61,632 bases of DNA from Clostridia bacterium (GCA_017431365.1 JAFRLF010000151.1:1-61632), one strand, 5' to 3'. Shown: positions 52,265 through 61,594, counted from the first letter of the stretch. Numbers and translations are program-made. Notes: a model not told the origin generated them from the sequence alone.

Positions 52265-52984
52265 ATGACCCCGATCATCGACGTCTGCCGCGCCGGTCGG
52301 TTCGAGATCCCCATCCTGTACCTGGACAATCACGTCCTTGGCGTGGTGAAGCCGCGCAACATGCTGGCGCAGGGCGACATGACGGGAGACGAGGATCTGC
52401 TGACGGCGCTCAAAGGCTACATCGGCCGGCGCTTTGACAAGCCCGGCAACGTGTATCTGGGTCTCGTTCATCGGCTCGACCGCCCTGTCGGCGGGGTGAT
52501 GGTGCTGGCGCGCACCTCAAAGGCCGCCGCCCGGCTGAGCGCCGAAATCGCCGCCCACACTGTGGACAAGACGTATCTCTGCGTCGTTCGCGGGCGGATG
52601 GAAGGTGAAGCCACGCTGACGGACTGGCTTTATAAGGACGAGAGGACGGGCATGGTCTCCGTCTGTGATCCCGACAGACCCGGCGCGAAGCGCGCGAGCC
52701 TCGTCACGAAGGCCTTAGCCAGCTATGATGGGCTGACGCTGTGCGCTGTGACGCTGCTCACCGGGCGGCCGCATCAGATCAGGGTGCAGCACGCGCACGC
52801 GGGGTTCCCCCTGTGGGGAGACGCCCGCTATGGCCGGGGCAAGCCCGGAGAGCCGATAGCCCTTTGGGCATACCGGCTTCGGCTGACGCATCCAACTTTG
52901 AAAACCGAGCTGACGCTCGCGGCAATACCGCCGCTTGACGGCGGGTTCACTCCCTTTAAGGAAGAAATCGAGGCGCTGTTATGA
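52265..52984 (+). CDS. RluA family pseudouridine synthase
   Basis: The 239-residue protein has the RluA signature LVHRLDRPVGGVMVLARTSKAA with the catalytic aspartate in HRLDRP, KTYLCVVRG and HQIRVQHAHAGFPLWGDARYG. It converts uridine to pseudouridine in rRNA or tRNA. There is no S4 domain at the N-terminus. It ends in an ATGA overlap with the following small membrane protein gene. Confidence 0.9.
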   Translation: MTPIIDVCRAGRFEIPILYLDNHVLGVVKPRNMLAQGDMTGDEDLLTALKGYIGRRFDKPGNVYLGLVHRLDRPVGGVMVLARTSKAAARLSAEIAAHTVDKTYLCVVRGRMEGEATLTDWLYKDERTGMVSVCDPDRPGAKRASLVTKALASYDGLTLCAVTLLTGRPHQIRVQHAHAGFPLWGDARYGRGKPGEPIALWAYRLRLTHPTLKTELTLAAIPPLDGGFTPFKEEIEALL

Positions 52985-53370
52985 GCAGAGATCGCGACAG
53001 GTCGGACAGGCGCAGAAAACCGCATAAGGCGCGCCCCGGCGGCATTGCCGTCACGGTGCTGTGCTGTCTGCTGGGCGTGCCGACCGGGGCCCGCATCCTG
53101 CCGGGCATTGTCGTGGCGGAGCCGATGGCGGCGCTGCAGGCGGGGGCGCTGTTGGCGCTGGCGTATCTGCCGTTGCGGCCGGCGCTCAAGCTGGTTACCC
53201 TGCCGCTGGGGTGTCTGACGCTGGGTTTGAGCAACTGCGCCGTGGACGTAGGCCTGCTCTACGCCTGCTCGTATCTGATCGAGGGCTTCAGCGTAGAGAG
53301 CGTCGTTTCGGCGCTCGCGCTGGCAGTGCTTATCAACTCCATCAGCGCCATAGCCGGCGGCTTTAAATAG
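52981..53370 (+). CDS. Small membrane protein, phage holin family 4-like
   Basis: The 129-residue protein has a very basic N-terminus (RDRDRSDRRRKPHK) and about four hydrophobic segments. It resembles the phage-holin-IV-like (YvlD/DUF360) membrane proteins of Bacillota, which are chromosomal and mostly of unknown role. Its ATG overlaps the stop of the pseudouridine synthase gene. The assignment rests on helix pattern and ILPGI and LTLGL segments, so it is moderate. Confidence 0.55.
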   Translation: MSRDRDRSDRRRKPHKARPGGIAVTVLCCLLGVPTGARILPGIVVAEPMAALQAGALLALAYLPLRPALKLVTLPLGCLTLGLSNCAVDVGLLYACSYLIEGFSVESVVSALALAVLINSISAIAGGFK

Positions 53371-53388
53371 GGAAGGGAGGCGCGTCTC

Positions 53389-54012
53389 ATGTGCGGGAGA
53401 TACTACATCGAGCCGGACGTGGACGATATCCGCTTTCGGGAAGCGCTTGACGCGTTGAACCGCAGAGCGCTCTCCGATCCTGTGAAGACACGGGGCGAGG
53501 TCTATCCCACGGATCGGGTTCCCGTCATGGCGCTCAGCCGGAAGCTCAGGCCCTCAGCCTTTGCCATGACCTGGGGCTATGCCCTTCGCGACGGCAGGCG
53601 GGTCATCAACGCCCGCAGCGAGAGCGCTTCGGTCTCTCCCCTGTTCAGGGACGGGTTCGCCCGTCATCGGTGCGTGGTGCCGGCATCGCGTTACTTTGAG
53701 TGGAAGCGGGACGGCGCGCGTCCCGTGAAGTACGCCATCGCGCCGGCGGGGCAGTCCGCGCTGTACATGGCGGGCGTATACACCCTCAGGGACGGCCTTC
53801 CGGAGTTCGCGATCCTCACGCGGAGCGCGTCCGACAGCGTGTCCTTCATTCACGACAGGATGCCGGTGATCTTTTCGAGCTCTGCGGCTGACCGCTGGCT
53901 CGACCCGGACGCTGATCCCGCGTCCGTGCTCGTCTCCGCCCTTGGTGAGATGAACTGCGAACCTGTTGAGCCGCTACAGCTGGGCATTGACGACATGGGA
54001 GGCCCGGCATGA
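53389..54012 (+). CDS. SOS response-associated peptidase (SRAP/HMCES/YedK family)
   Basis: The 207-residue protein starts MCGRYY, with the catalytic Cys2 exposed after loss of the methionine. It carries INARSES, the catalytic glutamate in RYFEWKRDG, and the histidine in FIHDRMPVI. SRAP proteins form a stable thiazolidine crosslink with abasic sites in single-stranded DNA and protect them. GGGAGG precedes the ATG. No LexA-type operator is obvious upstream. Confidence 0.93.
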   Translation: MCGRYYIEPDVDDIRFREALDALNRRALSDPVKTRGEVYPTDRVPVMALSRKLRPSAFAMTWGYALRDGRRVINARSESASVSPLFRDGFARHRCVVPASRYFEWKRDGARPVKYAIAPAGQSALYMAGVYTLRDGLPEFAILTRSASDSVSFIHDRMPVIFSSSAADRWLDPDADPASVLVSALGEMNCEPVEPLQLGIDDMGGPA

Positions 54013-54104
54013 AAAGCGCAACAGAGCAGATCGCGTATAAATAATTTTGTCTTGATTGACGCAGCCTGAAGACGGTGGCGGTAGCAGGAAATGGAGTGAA
54101 CGGC

Positions 54105-55331
54105 ATGTCATTGACAGAAAAGGACGTTCAGACCCTCAGAGAACTGGCGAAGCGGTATGCGGAATACGCGAGCCTGCCGGAGCAGGCGGAGCGCAAAGCC
54201 CGCTGGCAGCGCCACAATATGCTCGAGGACGAGAGACCCCTCGTCCTCATCGATCAGCTGCCCTGGAACGAGCTCAACGACGACGGCAGTCTGACCTGCT
54301 CGGTTGAGGATCCGTACTGGCGATCCGTGGAGAACTGGATGCGCCAGGAGATGTACAAATGGCGCAACTTCCCGGCGGACATGGTTCTCGACCCGTATAT
54401 CAAGCTGTCCCGGCCCATTCGCAATACCGGCTGGGGGCTTGAGTCTTCGGTGACGCGCCTGAAGATGGACCAGACCAGCGACGTGGCGGCGCAACATATC
54501 GACGACCTCATCAACGAGCCGGAGGACATCGAGAAGATTAAGATGCCCGAGCTCTCCCTGGACGGGGTGGCGGAGGCGGCGATCACGCAGACGGCCGACT
54601 GGCTGTTCGACGGAATCATCCCCTGGCGGTTTACGGGCCTGGTCATGCACTTGGGCGCGTGGGACACGATCACCTACTGGATGGGCGTGGAGAACTGCTA
54701 TATCGAGTTGATGGATCGCCCGGAGATGATGCACGCCCTGATGGAGCGCATGACTCAGGGATATCTGCACATGATCGAGTCGGCCAACAGGCTGCGCCTC
54801 TACGACAGTCAGGAGCATTACTGCCACTGTTCGCAGACCTACCGCACGGACGACGACGAAGCCCTCTACGGCACGACGGCGGGCGGCTGGGCCTTCGGCC
54901 TGGCGCAGCTGTTCACATCGGTGTCGCCTGCCATCACCGCCGAGTTCGAGTGCGCCTATATGAAGCGGATATTCCCCCATTTTCGGCACATCTACTACGG
55001 CTGCTGCGACCGTCTGGACGACCGCATGGACATCGTCAGCGCGCTGCCCAACGTGCGCAAGATATCCTGCAGCCCGTGGTCGGAGCGGGAGGCCTTTGCC
55101 GAAAAGATCCCCTCGTCCATCATCATGAGTAACAAGCCCTCCCCCGCCATGCTGGCCACGGATGTGTTCGACGAGGAGCTGCTTCGCGCCGACCTCAGGC
55201 GCACCATCCAGGCGGCGCGCCGCAACGGCAAAAAGCTGGAGATGATCCTGAAGGATATATCCACCGTGCGCTACCAGCCTGACAGGCTGAGGCGCTTCAG
55301 CCAGATCGCGCTGGAGGAGACGCAGAGATAA
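54105..55331 (+). CDS. Uroporphyrinogen decarboxylase-like (URO-D/MtaA superfamily) protein
   Basis: The 408-residue protein has the general pattern of URO-D-like TIM barrels that occur near methyltransferase or corrinoid systems in anaerobes. It shows TYWMGVENCYIELMDRPEMMHALMERM, CHCSQTYR, IYYGCCDRLDDRMDIVSALPNVRKISCSPW and SNKPSPAM. The cysteines and histidines in HYCHCSQ and YYGCCD could bind metal. It is unlikely to act in haem synthesis because no such genes are near. ATG 54105 follows GGAG at a good distance. Confidence 0.65.
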   Translation: MSLTEKDVQTLRELAKRYAEYASLPEQAERKARWQRHNMLEDERPLVLIDQLPWNELNDDGSLTCSVEDPYWRSVENWMRQEMYKWRNFPADMVLDPYIKLSRPIRNTGWGLESSVTRLKMDQTSDVAAQHIDDLINEPEDIEKIKMPELSLDGVAEAAITQTADWLFDGIIPWRFTGLVMHLGAWDTITYWMGVENCYIELMDRPEMMHALMERMTQGYLHMIESANRLRLYDSQEHYCHCSQTYRTDDDEALYGTTAGGWAFGLAQLFTSVSPAITAEFECAYMKRIFPHFRHIYYGCCDRLDDRMDIVSALPNVRKISCSPWSEREAFAEKIPSSIIMSNKPSPAMLATDVFDEELLRADLRRTIQAARRNGKKLEMILKDISTVRYQPDRLRRFSQIALEETQR

Positions 55332-55350
55332 AGATCGCGGCTGTACAAAC

Positions 55351-55408
55351 AGGCTCCCTTCATACGGCAGTTTGTCGTTTATCTGCCTTTTATGAAGGGA
55401 GCCTTTCT
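55351..55408. terminator. Bidirectional terminator between the URO-D-like and aldo/keto reductase genes
   Basis: AGGCTCCCTTCATA (55351-55364) is perfectly complementary to 55391-55404, with a further CGGCAG/CTGCC pairing inside. TTTC follows on the right. Confidence 0.85.
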
Positions 55409-55434
55409 GTATCGACGCAGAGTTATGATATCTG

Positions 55435-56439
55435 TCAGCAGTCCGTACACCCGGTGATGACGCCGTCCTCGTCCCACAAATCGTGCCAGTCGTTCGCGCC
55501 CTCCCAGAGGAAGACCTGCCCCTTCACCAGGCGGTTGTTCCGCTCAAGGGTGGAGATGGTCTGCATTTCCTCGTCGGTGAGTTTTTCCGTGACAGCGGCG
55601 GCCAGATTGGCCTCGTAATTGTGCACGGAGAAGGGGATGGGCAGCGTTCCGCGCTGCAGCGCCCACTTCAGACAGACGATGGCCGGGTGGCAGTTATGCG
55701 CCTTGGCGATGGCCTGCATTTCGGGCAGCTGCATGTCGGCGACGTCTTCCGGCAGGATGTCGCGCTTAGGACGGCGCGGCGAACCCAGCGGCATATAGGC
55801 GATGGGCAGGATGTTGCGCACCTTCAGATAGGCCAGGAGTTCCCGCTGCTGGAAACAGGGATGCAGCTCGGATTCACAGGCCGAGGGCGGGATGCGCAGT
55901 TTGGACAGCACGGCGTCCAGCTTGGGAATGGTCATGTTGGATATGCCGATGTGCCGCACCAGCCCCTCGTCGACGAGAGCCTCGATCTGACGGTAGGTGT
56001 CCAGGAATTCCTCGACGGAGAACGGTTTGGAATCGGGGTTTCGGGTGTTCACGTCGCAGAACGGCGGATGATAGTTCGGGAACGGCCAGTGAATGAACAG
56101 CATGTCGACGTAGCCGCACTGCAGGTCCTCGATGCTCTTTCTGCAGGAGGCCGCCACATTGCGGTGCATGTCGTTCCACACCTTGGTCATGATGAACAGG
56201 TCTTCCCTCTTCACAACGCCTTCGTCAAAGGCCGCGCGGAAGGACGCGCCGATTTTGTCCTCGTTGCCATAGCACGCGGCGCAGTCAAACAGACGCCAGC
56301 CGGCGCGGATGCCGCCGGCTACAGCTCCGGCGACCTCTTCGGGAGAGACCCGGTCGGAGCCGAAGGTGCCCATGCCGATGCAGGGGATCGCATCGCCATT
56401 ATACAGATGATAGACCGGAACGGTTGCGGGATCAATCAT
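55435..56439 (-). CDS. Aldo/keto reductase
   Basis: The 334-residue protein is an aldo/keto reductase, reducing aldehydes or ketones with NAD(P)H. It has GMGTFGSDRVSPEE, the catalytic tetrad segments RLFDCAACYGNEDKIG (Asp, Tyr), FIMTKVWN (Lys) and FIHWPFPN (His), then HIGISNMT. It follows a zinc alcohol dehydrogenase gene in the same direction (84 bases), so both may act on one polyol or sugar. Confidence 0.9.
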   Translation of the reverse strand: MIDPATVPVYHLYNGDAIPCIGMGTFGSDRVSPEEVAGAVAGGIRAGWRLFDCAACYGNEDKIGASFRAAFDEGVVKREDLFIMTKVWNDMHRNVAASCRKSIEDLQCGYVDMLFIHWPFPNYHPPFCDVNTRNPDSKPFSVEEFLDTYRQIEALVDEGLVRHIGISNMTIPKLDAVLSKLRIPPSACESELHPCFQQRELLAYLKVRNILPIAYMPLGSPRRPKRDILPEDVADMQLPEMQAIAKAHNCHPAIVCLKWALQRGTLPIPFSVHNYEANLAAAVTEKLTDEEMQTISTLERNNRLVKGQVFLWEGANDWHDLWDEDGVITGCTDC

Positions 56440-56523
56440 GATCTTTTCCTCCTGAAGATAGGGATATCGCGGAGGATGGAACGGGATTGTCCGTCATCCC
56501 CCGCGACGCGGTATTGATATGTA

Positions 56524-57585
56524 TCAGTCCGGATAGATGACGGCCACCTTGCCGCACTTGCCGGAGGCCATGAGCGCATAGGCCTTGTCGACGTCCTTGA
56601 GCTCGAAGCGGTGCGTGATCAGCTTGTCGGGGTGGATGTTCCAGCGCACCAGGCGCTCGACCAGCTCCTCCATGCGCCACAGCGAGGTGACCCAGGAGCC
56701 GTAGATGGTCTTCTGTCCGTGCATGATGTCCTCGGACGGGCGGAAGGTGACGTCGTTGCCCTCGCCCACCATGGCCATTTTGCCCCATTCGCGGGTCATG
56801 CGGATGGCCATCGCCCGGGCGGAGTTGTTGGCGGAGCAGTCGATGACGCGCTCGCAGCCGAAGCCGCCGGTGACCTCAAGGATGGACTTTTCACAGGCTT
56901 CAACGTCGGCGGAATTGAAGACGTAATCCGCCAGGCCCAGATCCTTGGCCAGCTGCATGCGCTCTTCGTTGATGTCGCAGCCGATGGTCGTGTCGCAGCC
57001 CATAGCCTTGGCCAGCATGAGCGTCGCCAGGCCGACGGGGCCGAGGCCGGTGACCAGCACGCGGTCGTTGCCGCAGACGCCGATCTTCATCAAAGCCTCG
57101 TAGCAGGTGCCGAAGCCGCAGGCCACCTGCGCGCCGTCTTCATACGACAGTTCGTCCGGCAGGAGGATGAGGTCCTTCTCGTCACAGAGCATATAGGGGG
57201 CCATGCCGCCGTTCCTCTGCCAGCCGTAGGCCGCGCGGAAGGGGCTCTTGCAGGAGATGTAGTATCCGCGCCGGCAGTCGTAGCACACGCCGCAGCCGGA
57301 GATGTGGTAGACGATGACTCTGTCGCCCTTCTTGAAGCGCTTGAGCCCTTCGCCCTCTTCCACGATGATGCCGCAGGGCTCATGTCCCGCGATCATGCCG
57401 GGCTGGTAGCCCTCAGGGCCCTTGCCCACGTGCGCGCGGTAGATGCAGCGGATGTCGGAACCGCAGATGGTGGAAGCCTTGGTCTTGACGAGGACCTGGC
57501 CGTGACCCGGCTTGGGAATCGTGAACTCCTTCAGTTCTACCGTGCTGTTTCCCGGGAGAATGGCGCCAAGAATCTTTTTATCCAT
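56524..57585 (-). CDS. Zinc-binding alcohol dehydrogenase (medium-chain, polyol/threonine dehydrogenase-like)
   Basis: The 353-residue protein has the medium-chain dehydrogenase layout: catalytic zinc ligands in ICGSD and AGHEPCG, structural zinc cysteines in CGVCYDCRRGYYISC, and the Rossmann motif VTGLGPVGLATLMLAKAMG. It oxidises a secondary alcohol such as a polyol. ATG 57585 has GAGGAGG in front. A longer frame from 57660 has no support. Its own promoter is at 57673-57701. Confidence 0.9.
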   Translation of the reverse strand: MDKKILGAILPGNSTVELKEFTIPKPGHGQVLVKTKASTICGSDIRCIYRAHVGKGPEGYQPGMIAGHEPCGIIVEEGEGLKRFKKGDRVIVYHISGCGVCYDCRRGYYISCKSPFRAAYGWQRNGGMAPYMLCDEKDLILLPDELSYEDGAQVACGFGTCYEALMKIGVCGNDRVLVTGLGPVGLATLMLAKAMGCDTTIGCDINEERMQLAKDLGLADYVFNSADVEACEKSILEVTGGFGCERVIDCSANNSARAMAIRMTREWGKMAMVGEGNDVTFRPSEDIMHGQKTIYGSWVTSLWRMEELVERLVRWNIHPDKLITHRFELKDVDKAYALMASGKCGKVAVIYPD

Positions 57586-57672
57586 GATGTTCCTCCTCAA
57601 ATCGGGCGCTTTGAGCGCCGGCGTTGTCCAGGCGGCGGGTAAACACAATGCTCGAAGCATAAAACTCTATCT

Positions 57673-57701
57673 ATCATACAATAATTACATAAAAAACGCA
57701 A
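57673..57701 (-). promoter_or_regulatory. Sigma-A promoter for the alcohol dehydrogenase and aldo/keto reductase genes
   Basis: On the minus strand TTGCGT (complement of 57696-57701) and TATGAT (complement of 57673-57678) have a 17-base spacer. Confidence 0.65.
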
Positions 57702-57788
57702 TCGTCTCTTAACCAAATTAACATTATAATGGACGAGATTTTGGGATTTGCGCCGGGGTGTTTATTTATGCCGGCGGATAATTTATTC

Positions 57789-57817
57789 TTGAACTTATGT
57801 CCGCGGGCTGTTATAAT
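57789..57817 (+). promoter_or_regulatory. Sigma-A promoter for the DUF4428 protein gene
   Basis: TTGAAC (57789-57794) and TATAAT (57812-57817) have a 17-base spacer. Confidence 0.75.
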
Positions 57818-57851
57818 GTTAACATCAATTCAACCAAGGGAGGCATGAGCA

Positions 57852-58775
57852 ATGGGCCTTTTCGACAGAAAAAACTGTGATATCTGCGGCAATAAAATCG
57901 GCATGCTGGGCAATCGCAAGCTGGAAGACGGGAATCTGTGCAAGGACTGCGCAGCGAAGCTCTCGCCCCACTTCAGCGAGCGCCGTCACGCGACGGTGAA
58001 CGAGATCCGCCAGCAACTGCTCTACCGCGAAGCCAACAAGCGCGACGTCGCCGCCTTTACGACCACCCGATCCTGGGGCAGCCTTTCCAGCATGCTGCGC
58101 ATCGACGACAACACCGGGCGATTCACGGTCACGACGACTCGCGACATGATCGAAGAGAATCCGGACATCCTGCCCCTGTCCGACGTGACCAACGCGGTCC
58201 TCGACATCAGCGAAAGCCGCAGCGAGATCACCCATCGCGGCCCGGACGGGCGCATGATCCCGGACGATCCACCCCGCTATTCTTACAGGTATGACTTTTA
58301 TGTGCGCATTTACGTCAACCATCCCTACTTTGACGATTTGCGCGTCAGGCTCAACCCCTCCACCGTCAAGGTCGACGAGCCCGCAATGACGCCGCCGCCC
58401 GGCCCCATGGCCGTGGGCCGCAACGCGCCCGGCCGCCCCGTGGTCAGCCGCACGGTCGTGAACGCGGCCGTCCGCCCCAGGCCGTTCAATCCGCATGAGG
58501 ATCCGGAATATGTCCGCTTCGCCGCCATGGGAGACGAGGTCGTCGATATGCTGAAAAACCCCGTCCCGCAGCAGACCTTCGTCCAGCAGGCCGCGCAGAA
58601 CCTGATGCAGAACATCGCCCGGGCGATCATCCGTCCCTCCGACGAGGCCGCTCAGGACGAAGCCGCTCAGGAGCCCGCGCCGGCGCCGGCCTTCAAGTTC
58701 TGTCCCAACTGCGGCCAGAAGCTTGACGGCCCTTCCCGCTTCTGCCCCAACTGCGGCCAAAAGCTGGGGGACTGA
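57852..58775 (+). CDS. DUF4428-type protein with N- and C-terminal zinc ribbons
   Basis: The 307-residue protein starts with a DUF4428-like ribbon (CDICGNKIG ... LCKDCAAKL, then SERRHATVNEIRQQL). A middle beta-rich domain follows (DVTNAVLDISESRSEITH), then a proline- and alanine-rich linker. The C-terminus has two copies of a CPNCGQKL ribbon. No membrane segment is seen. Such proteins are common in Clostridia and have no known function; adaptor or nucleic-acid binding is possible. AAGGGAGG (57836-57843) precedes the ATG. Confidence 0.8.
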   Translation: MGLFDRKNCDICGNKIGMLGNRKLEDGNLCKDCAAKLSPHFSERRHATVNEIRQQLLYREANKRDVAAFTTTRSWGSLSSMLRIDDNTGRFTVTTTRDMIEENPDILPLSDVTNAVLDISESRSEITHRGPDGRMIPDDPPRYSYRYDFYVRIYVNHPYFDDLRVRLNPSTVKVDEPAMTPPPGPMAVGRNAPGRPVVSRTVVNAAVRPRPFNPHEDPEYVRFAAMGDEVVDMLKNPVPQQTFVQQAAQNLMQNIARAIIRPSDEAAQDEAAQEPAPAPAFKFCPNCGQKLDGPSRFCPNCGQKLGD

Positions 58776-58790
58776 TTCCCTGGCAAAAAC

Positions 58791-58826
58791 AGAGCCTTCT
58801 CCGCGCTTGTGGGAGAAGGCTCTTTA
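58791..58826. terminator. Bidirectional terminator between the DUF4428 and DegV genes
   Basis: AGAGCCTTCTCC (58791-58802) pairs perfectly with 58812-58823 around a 9-base loop. TTTA-like sequence lies right, and AAAAAC on the left gives a T run on the minus strand. Confidence 0.85.
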
Positions 58827-58842
58827 TGACTTCGGATGCGGG

Positions 58843-59703
58843 TCAGCGTTCCTTTCCGCGGAAGAACAGCCCGAGCATGCCCGGACCGACGTGCGCGCCG
58901 GAAAACGGTTCGTGCTGACACACGGTGACCGCGGCTTCCGGGGCGGCGGCGGAGACGGCGCTCTTCAGCGTCTCGGCGTCTTCAGGGCAGTCGCCGTGAG
59001 AGATGAAGATCTGCCTCTGCAGCTTCTCGCGCTTTTCGTTGAACTTATCGATCAGCGCTTCGATAGCCTTCTTGCGGCCGCGCACTTTTCCGCAGGAGAT
59101 GATCTCCCCCGAGGCGCTGCCGAAGAGGATGGGCTTGATGTTCAGTATGGTGCCGATGGCCGCGGTCACGCCGCTGACCCGGCCCGTCTTTTTGAGGAAA
59201 TTCAGGTCGTCCACCGTGAAGTACTGGCAGATATGCGGCACATCCTCGTCGAGGATCTGCGCCGCGCTGCGGGCGTCCTTGCCGTCCTGGCTGAGCTCGT
59301 CGGCCTCCATGGCCAGGATCCCGTTGCCGAAGCCGCACCCCAGCGAATCCACGATGTGCACAAATCGGCCCTTGTACTGCTCCATCAGCTCCTGCGCGGC
59401 CAGGCGCGCGGCGTTGTAGGTTCCGCTTATGCCGGAGGACATGCTCACGTACACCACGTCCAGCCCCTGTTTGAGAAGGGGCGTAAACTGGTCGATGAAC
59501 AGTTTCGTGTTCAAAAGGCTCGTCTTGACGACGGTGCCGTTGCGCAGGTCCTCGTAAAAGCTGTGTCCGTCGAACTGATCCACGTCGCCCGTGTAGACCT
59601 TATTTTCGTTATTTCTGGTGTAATGGCAGGGCAGCAGGCGAATGTTTCCCAGGAATTTCTTTGGCAGATTGGCGCTGCCATCCGCGAATACGGCAAATGC
59701 CAT
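58843..59703 (-). CDS. DegV family fatty-acid-binding protein
   Basis: The 286-residue protein has the DegV/FakB pattern: VFADGSANLPKKF at the start, KTSLLNTKLFIDQF, YVSMSSGISGTYNAA with the fatty-acid head-group-binding serines, and FLKKTGRVSGVTAAIGTILNIKPIL. FakB proteins present fatty acids to the kinase FakA for phosphorylation. No FakA gene is in this window. A promoter at 59763-59791 drives it. Confidence 0.9.
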   Translation of the reverse strand: MAFAVFADGSANLPKKFLGNIRLLPCHYTRNNENKVYTGDVDQFDGHSFYEDLRNGTVVKTSLLNTKLFIDQFTPLLKQGLDVVYVSMSSGISGTYNAARLAAQELMEQYKGRFVHIVDSLGCGFGNGILAMEADELSQDGKDARSAAQILDEDVPHICQYFTVDDLNFLKKTGRVSGVTAAIGTILNIKPILFGSASGEIISCGKVRGRKKAIEALIDKFNEKREKLQRQIFISHGDCPEDAETLKSAVSAAAPEAAVTVCQHEPFSGAHVGPGMLGLFFRGKER

Positions 59704-59762
59704 GGCATTTCACCTCCTAAACAGCTGACAAAATGAATCTGGTTTTCAAAACTACGTAATCT

Positions 59763-59791
59763 ATTATAGTGTATTGCATGGAGAAAAGCAA
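59763..59791 (-). promoter_or_regulatory. Sigma-A promoter of the DegV gene
   Basis: On the minus strand TTGCTT (complement of 59786-59791) and TATAAT (complement of 59763-59768) have a 17-base spacer. Confidence 0.7.
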
Positions 59792-59856
59792 TAGATAAAT
59801 ATGGCGAATTGTTTTCAAAATGATGAAACAATCCGCCATAATGGCTTATTTTGTCA

Positions 59857-59965
59857 GAGCATCAGCCGGTAGATGTCTGCGCAGTCGGCCTCGTCCAGCG
59901 TGACGAGGCCGGAGACGCCGCCCTAACGCTCGTCGCCCCAGCAGGAAAACGTGGCGGCGTATATC
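59857..59965 (-). pseudogene. Remnant of an unidentified gene with an internal stop
   Basis: On the minus strand a frame reads HALIYAATFSCWGDER, then a TAG stop, then GGVSGLVTLDEADCADIYRLML and a TGA. The smooth coding look on both sides of one stop suggests the 3' end of a decayed gene. I cannot name the family. Confidence 0.4.
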
Positions 59966-59973
59966 AGGGCGTG

Positions 59974-60306
59974 TCAGTAATCGTAATCACTGCGGCCCGG
60001 CACCGACGCCCAAGCTTTTTGCGGGTTTGACGGGTCGTAATAAACGGTGACGTCTTCATGCATATGCTCTTTCATTTCTTTGATGCTTATACCGTTGACA
60101 TCAATCATCGTGCTATAAGTGCGCTGATCTACAGTATATGATACAACCCAGGTATTGTGTCTGTCATCGCGCGTATAAGCGTTTACGAGGACGCCCTTCG
60201 TTGACTCTGTCGCTTCGGCTTTTTTTCGATCGGTGAAGAATTTTTGTATCCACACTACGAATGCGATGACGGCGATGCTCAACAACAACATCAGGAAACC
60301 AATCAT
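59974..60306 (-). CDS. Small membrane protein, DUF3592-like
   Basis: The 110-residue protein has one N-terminal membrane helix (IGFLMLLLSIAVIAFVVWI) and a beta-rich domain ending VTVYYDPSNPQKAW, which resembles DUF3592 proteins. ATG 60306 follows AAGGAG; a longer frame upstream lacks a site. The function is unknown. It lies at the edge of an AT-rich, decayed region. Confidence 0.6.
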   Translation of the reverse strand: MIGFLMLLLSIAVIAFVVWIQKFFTDRKKAEATESTKGVLVNAYTRDDRHNTWVVSYTVDQRTYSTMIDVNGISIKEMKEHMHEDVTVYYDPSNPQKAWASVPGRSDYDY

Positions 60307-60356
60307 AATAAAAACTCCTTCCACCTCAGAGTCTATGACAAGTGAAACGACAATTG

Positions 60357-60557
60357 TTATAGAATACAATTCGAGTCAAGACGTTCCAGGCCGTAGGGCA
60401 TGTTGCCGCGCTCTCCTTTATAGTAGTACGGCTCAATTATGCCAATCCATTTACCCCACGGCACCAGCCGGTTCATCTGCTCCAGGAAGGTTATTTTGTT
60501 TGTTTTTACTTCGGCCAGTTCGTCCTGAAAAAAGGACATGCTCAATTGTTTATTCAT
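60357..60557 (-). pseudogene. N-terminal fragment of an IS5-type transposase
   Basis: The 66-residue frame has FLEQMNRLVPWGKWIGIIEPYYYKG followed by RGNMPYGLERL, the conserved N-terminal (DUF772-like) part of IS5 family transposases. It breaks off where the family continues for about 250 more residues, so it is a remnant. TATAAT lies a short distance upstream on the minus strand. Confidence 0.75.
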
Positions 60558-60661
60558 GGATTTATTATATCACATGGCTGGCTTCTATGCTATAATTCTT
60601 TGTGCGGTGTTGCCTTAACTTGACACCAGCGGCCAATCTTGGACACTGAGTATTACTTTTG

Positions 60662-61051
60662 TCAGTTTATCGTAGTAAACGATATAGTATGACCCCTCGA
60701 CAAACCCACATGGGTATATTTTTTTTGGGATATAGAGTCGAGATATAAGCTTATTTTTTTGCCGGCAGATTGGAATACATACTCGCTAGTTAGTGGAAGT
60801 GGTGGAGCAACACGAGAATCCCGATGAACAGAAACCAACTGGCCTATACACATGACGCTTTCACCACATTCTATTTGAATTAAATATACTAATGCCATTC
60901 CTATAAATAAAGCTATAATTGCGGAGAATATAACTATTCGGCTCTTTTTTTTTGAAGTCCGCTTTACTTCAATTATAAGATTTAATGAGCATATCATAAT
61001 CCCCAGAAGACATACTGCAATTATACGATACCAAAGCCCACTATAATTCAT
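60662..61051 (-). CDS. Hypothetical AT-rich membrane protein
   Basis: The 129-residue product starts at ATG 61051 after GAGGGGG and has two hydrophobic helices (YRIIAVCLLGIMICSLNLII and IVIFSAIIALFIGMALVYLI), then a polar C-terminal part. Its base composition is clearly more AT-rich than the rest of the window, and it lies between two transposase remnants, so it may have been acquired by transfer. I do not recognise the family. Confidence 0.5.
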   Translation of the reverse strand: MNYSGLWYRIIAVCLLGIMICSLNLIIEVKRTSKKKSRIVIFSAIIALFIGMALVYLIQIECGESVMCIGQLVSVHRDSRVAPPLPLTSEYVFQSAGKKISLYLDSISQKKYTHVGLSRGHTISFTTIN

Positions 61052-61282
61052 AAAATCCCCCTCGTAATATAGAGTAATACCGTACATTTAAAGCGATCAT
61101 CTGATTTAATAGAGGCTCTACTCCAAAGTTAGTGGAAAAACGAGAATCATGGTATAATCACCCACGGGTGATAGACATGGTTTAAGGAAACTCCGCAGAA
61201 TAATCCGATGACATAAGCAAAGCTCCTTTTCGATCAGTTCGCCGTATACCTTCCTTGTTTCGGCTGCCCAATTTTATACTTC

Positions 61283-61594
61283 TTAAGCCGCCGGGCTTCG
61301 CCTGTCGGCAAGTATGAGATTGGCTAGCGTGAATTTCATGTAGTGGGCCACCGCTGTCTTCGTCAGCCCTCGGTACCGCGTCTTTCGGTATCGGAATTGC
61401 TTCTTCTCGATCCCGAAGACGCGCTCTACCTTCGCCCTGACTTTTGGCTTCTCTCGTTCACGCCGCTTCCGCTGTCCCCGTTCCCAGCGAGTCTCCTTCA
61501 CTATCATTGATGGCCGCTTGTTGATCGGTACTGTCAAGAGTTTTGCGCAAATTTCATTTTCCCCCGTGGAACATGCAAAGGCCAAGATAAACAA
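61283..61594 (-). pseudogene. C-terminal fragment of an IS5-type transposase
   Basis: The frame encodes INKRPSMIV, a basic stretch, KVRAKVERVFGIEKKQF and YRKTRYRGLTKTA, the typical C-terminal part of IS5 family transposases with the last catalytic glutamate in the RAKVERVFG segment. The reading frame has no proper start and may continue as a decayed element beyond the window. Because it lies upstream of the N-terminal fragment at 60357-60557 on the same strand, the two cannot come from one intact copy. Confidence 0.75.

Noticed and set aside
60357-61594. One intact IS5 element spanning both transposase fragments
   Set aside because: On the minus strand the C-terminal part comes before the N-terminal part, so they cannot belong to a single uninterrupted copy.
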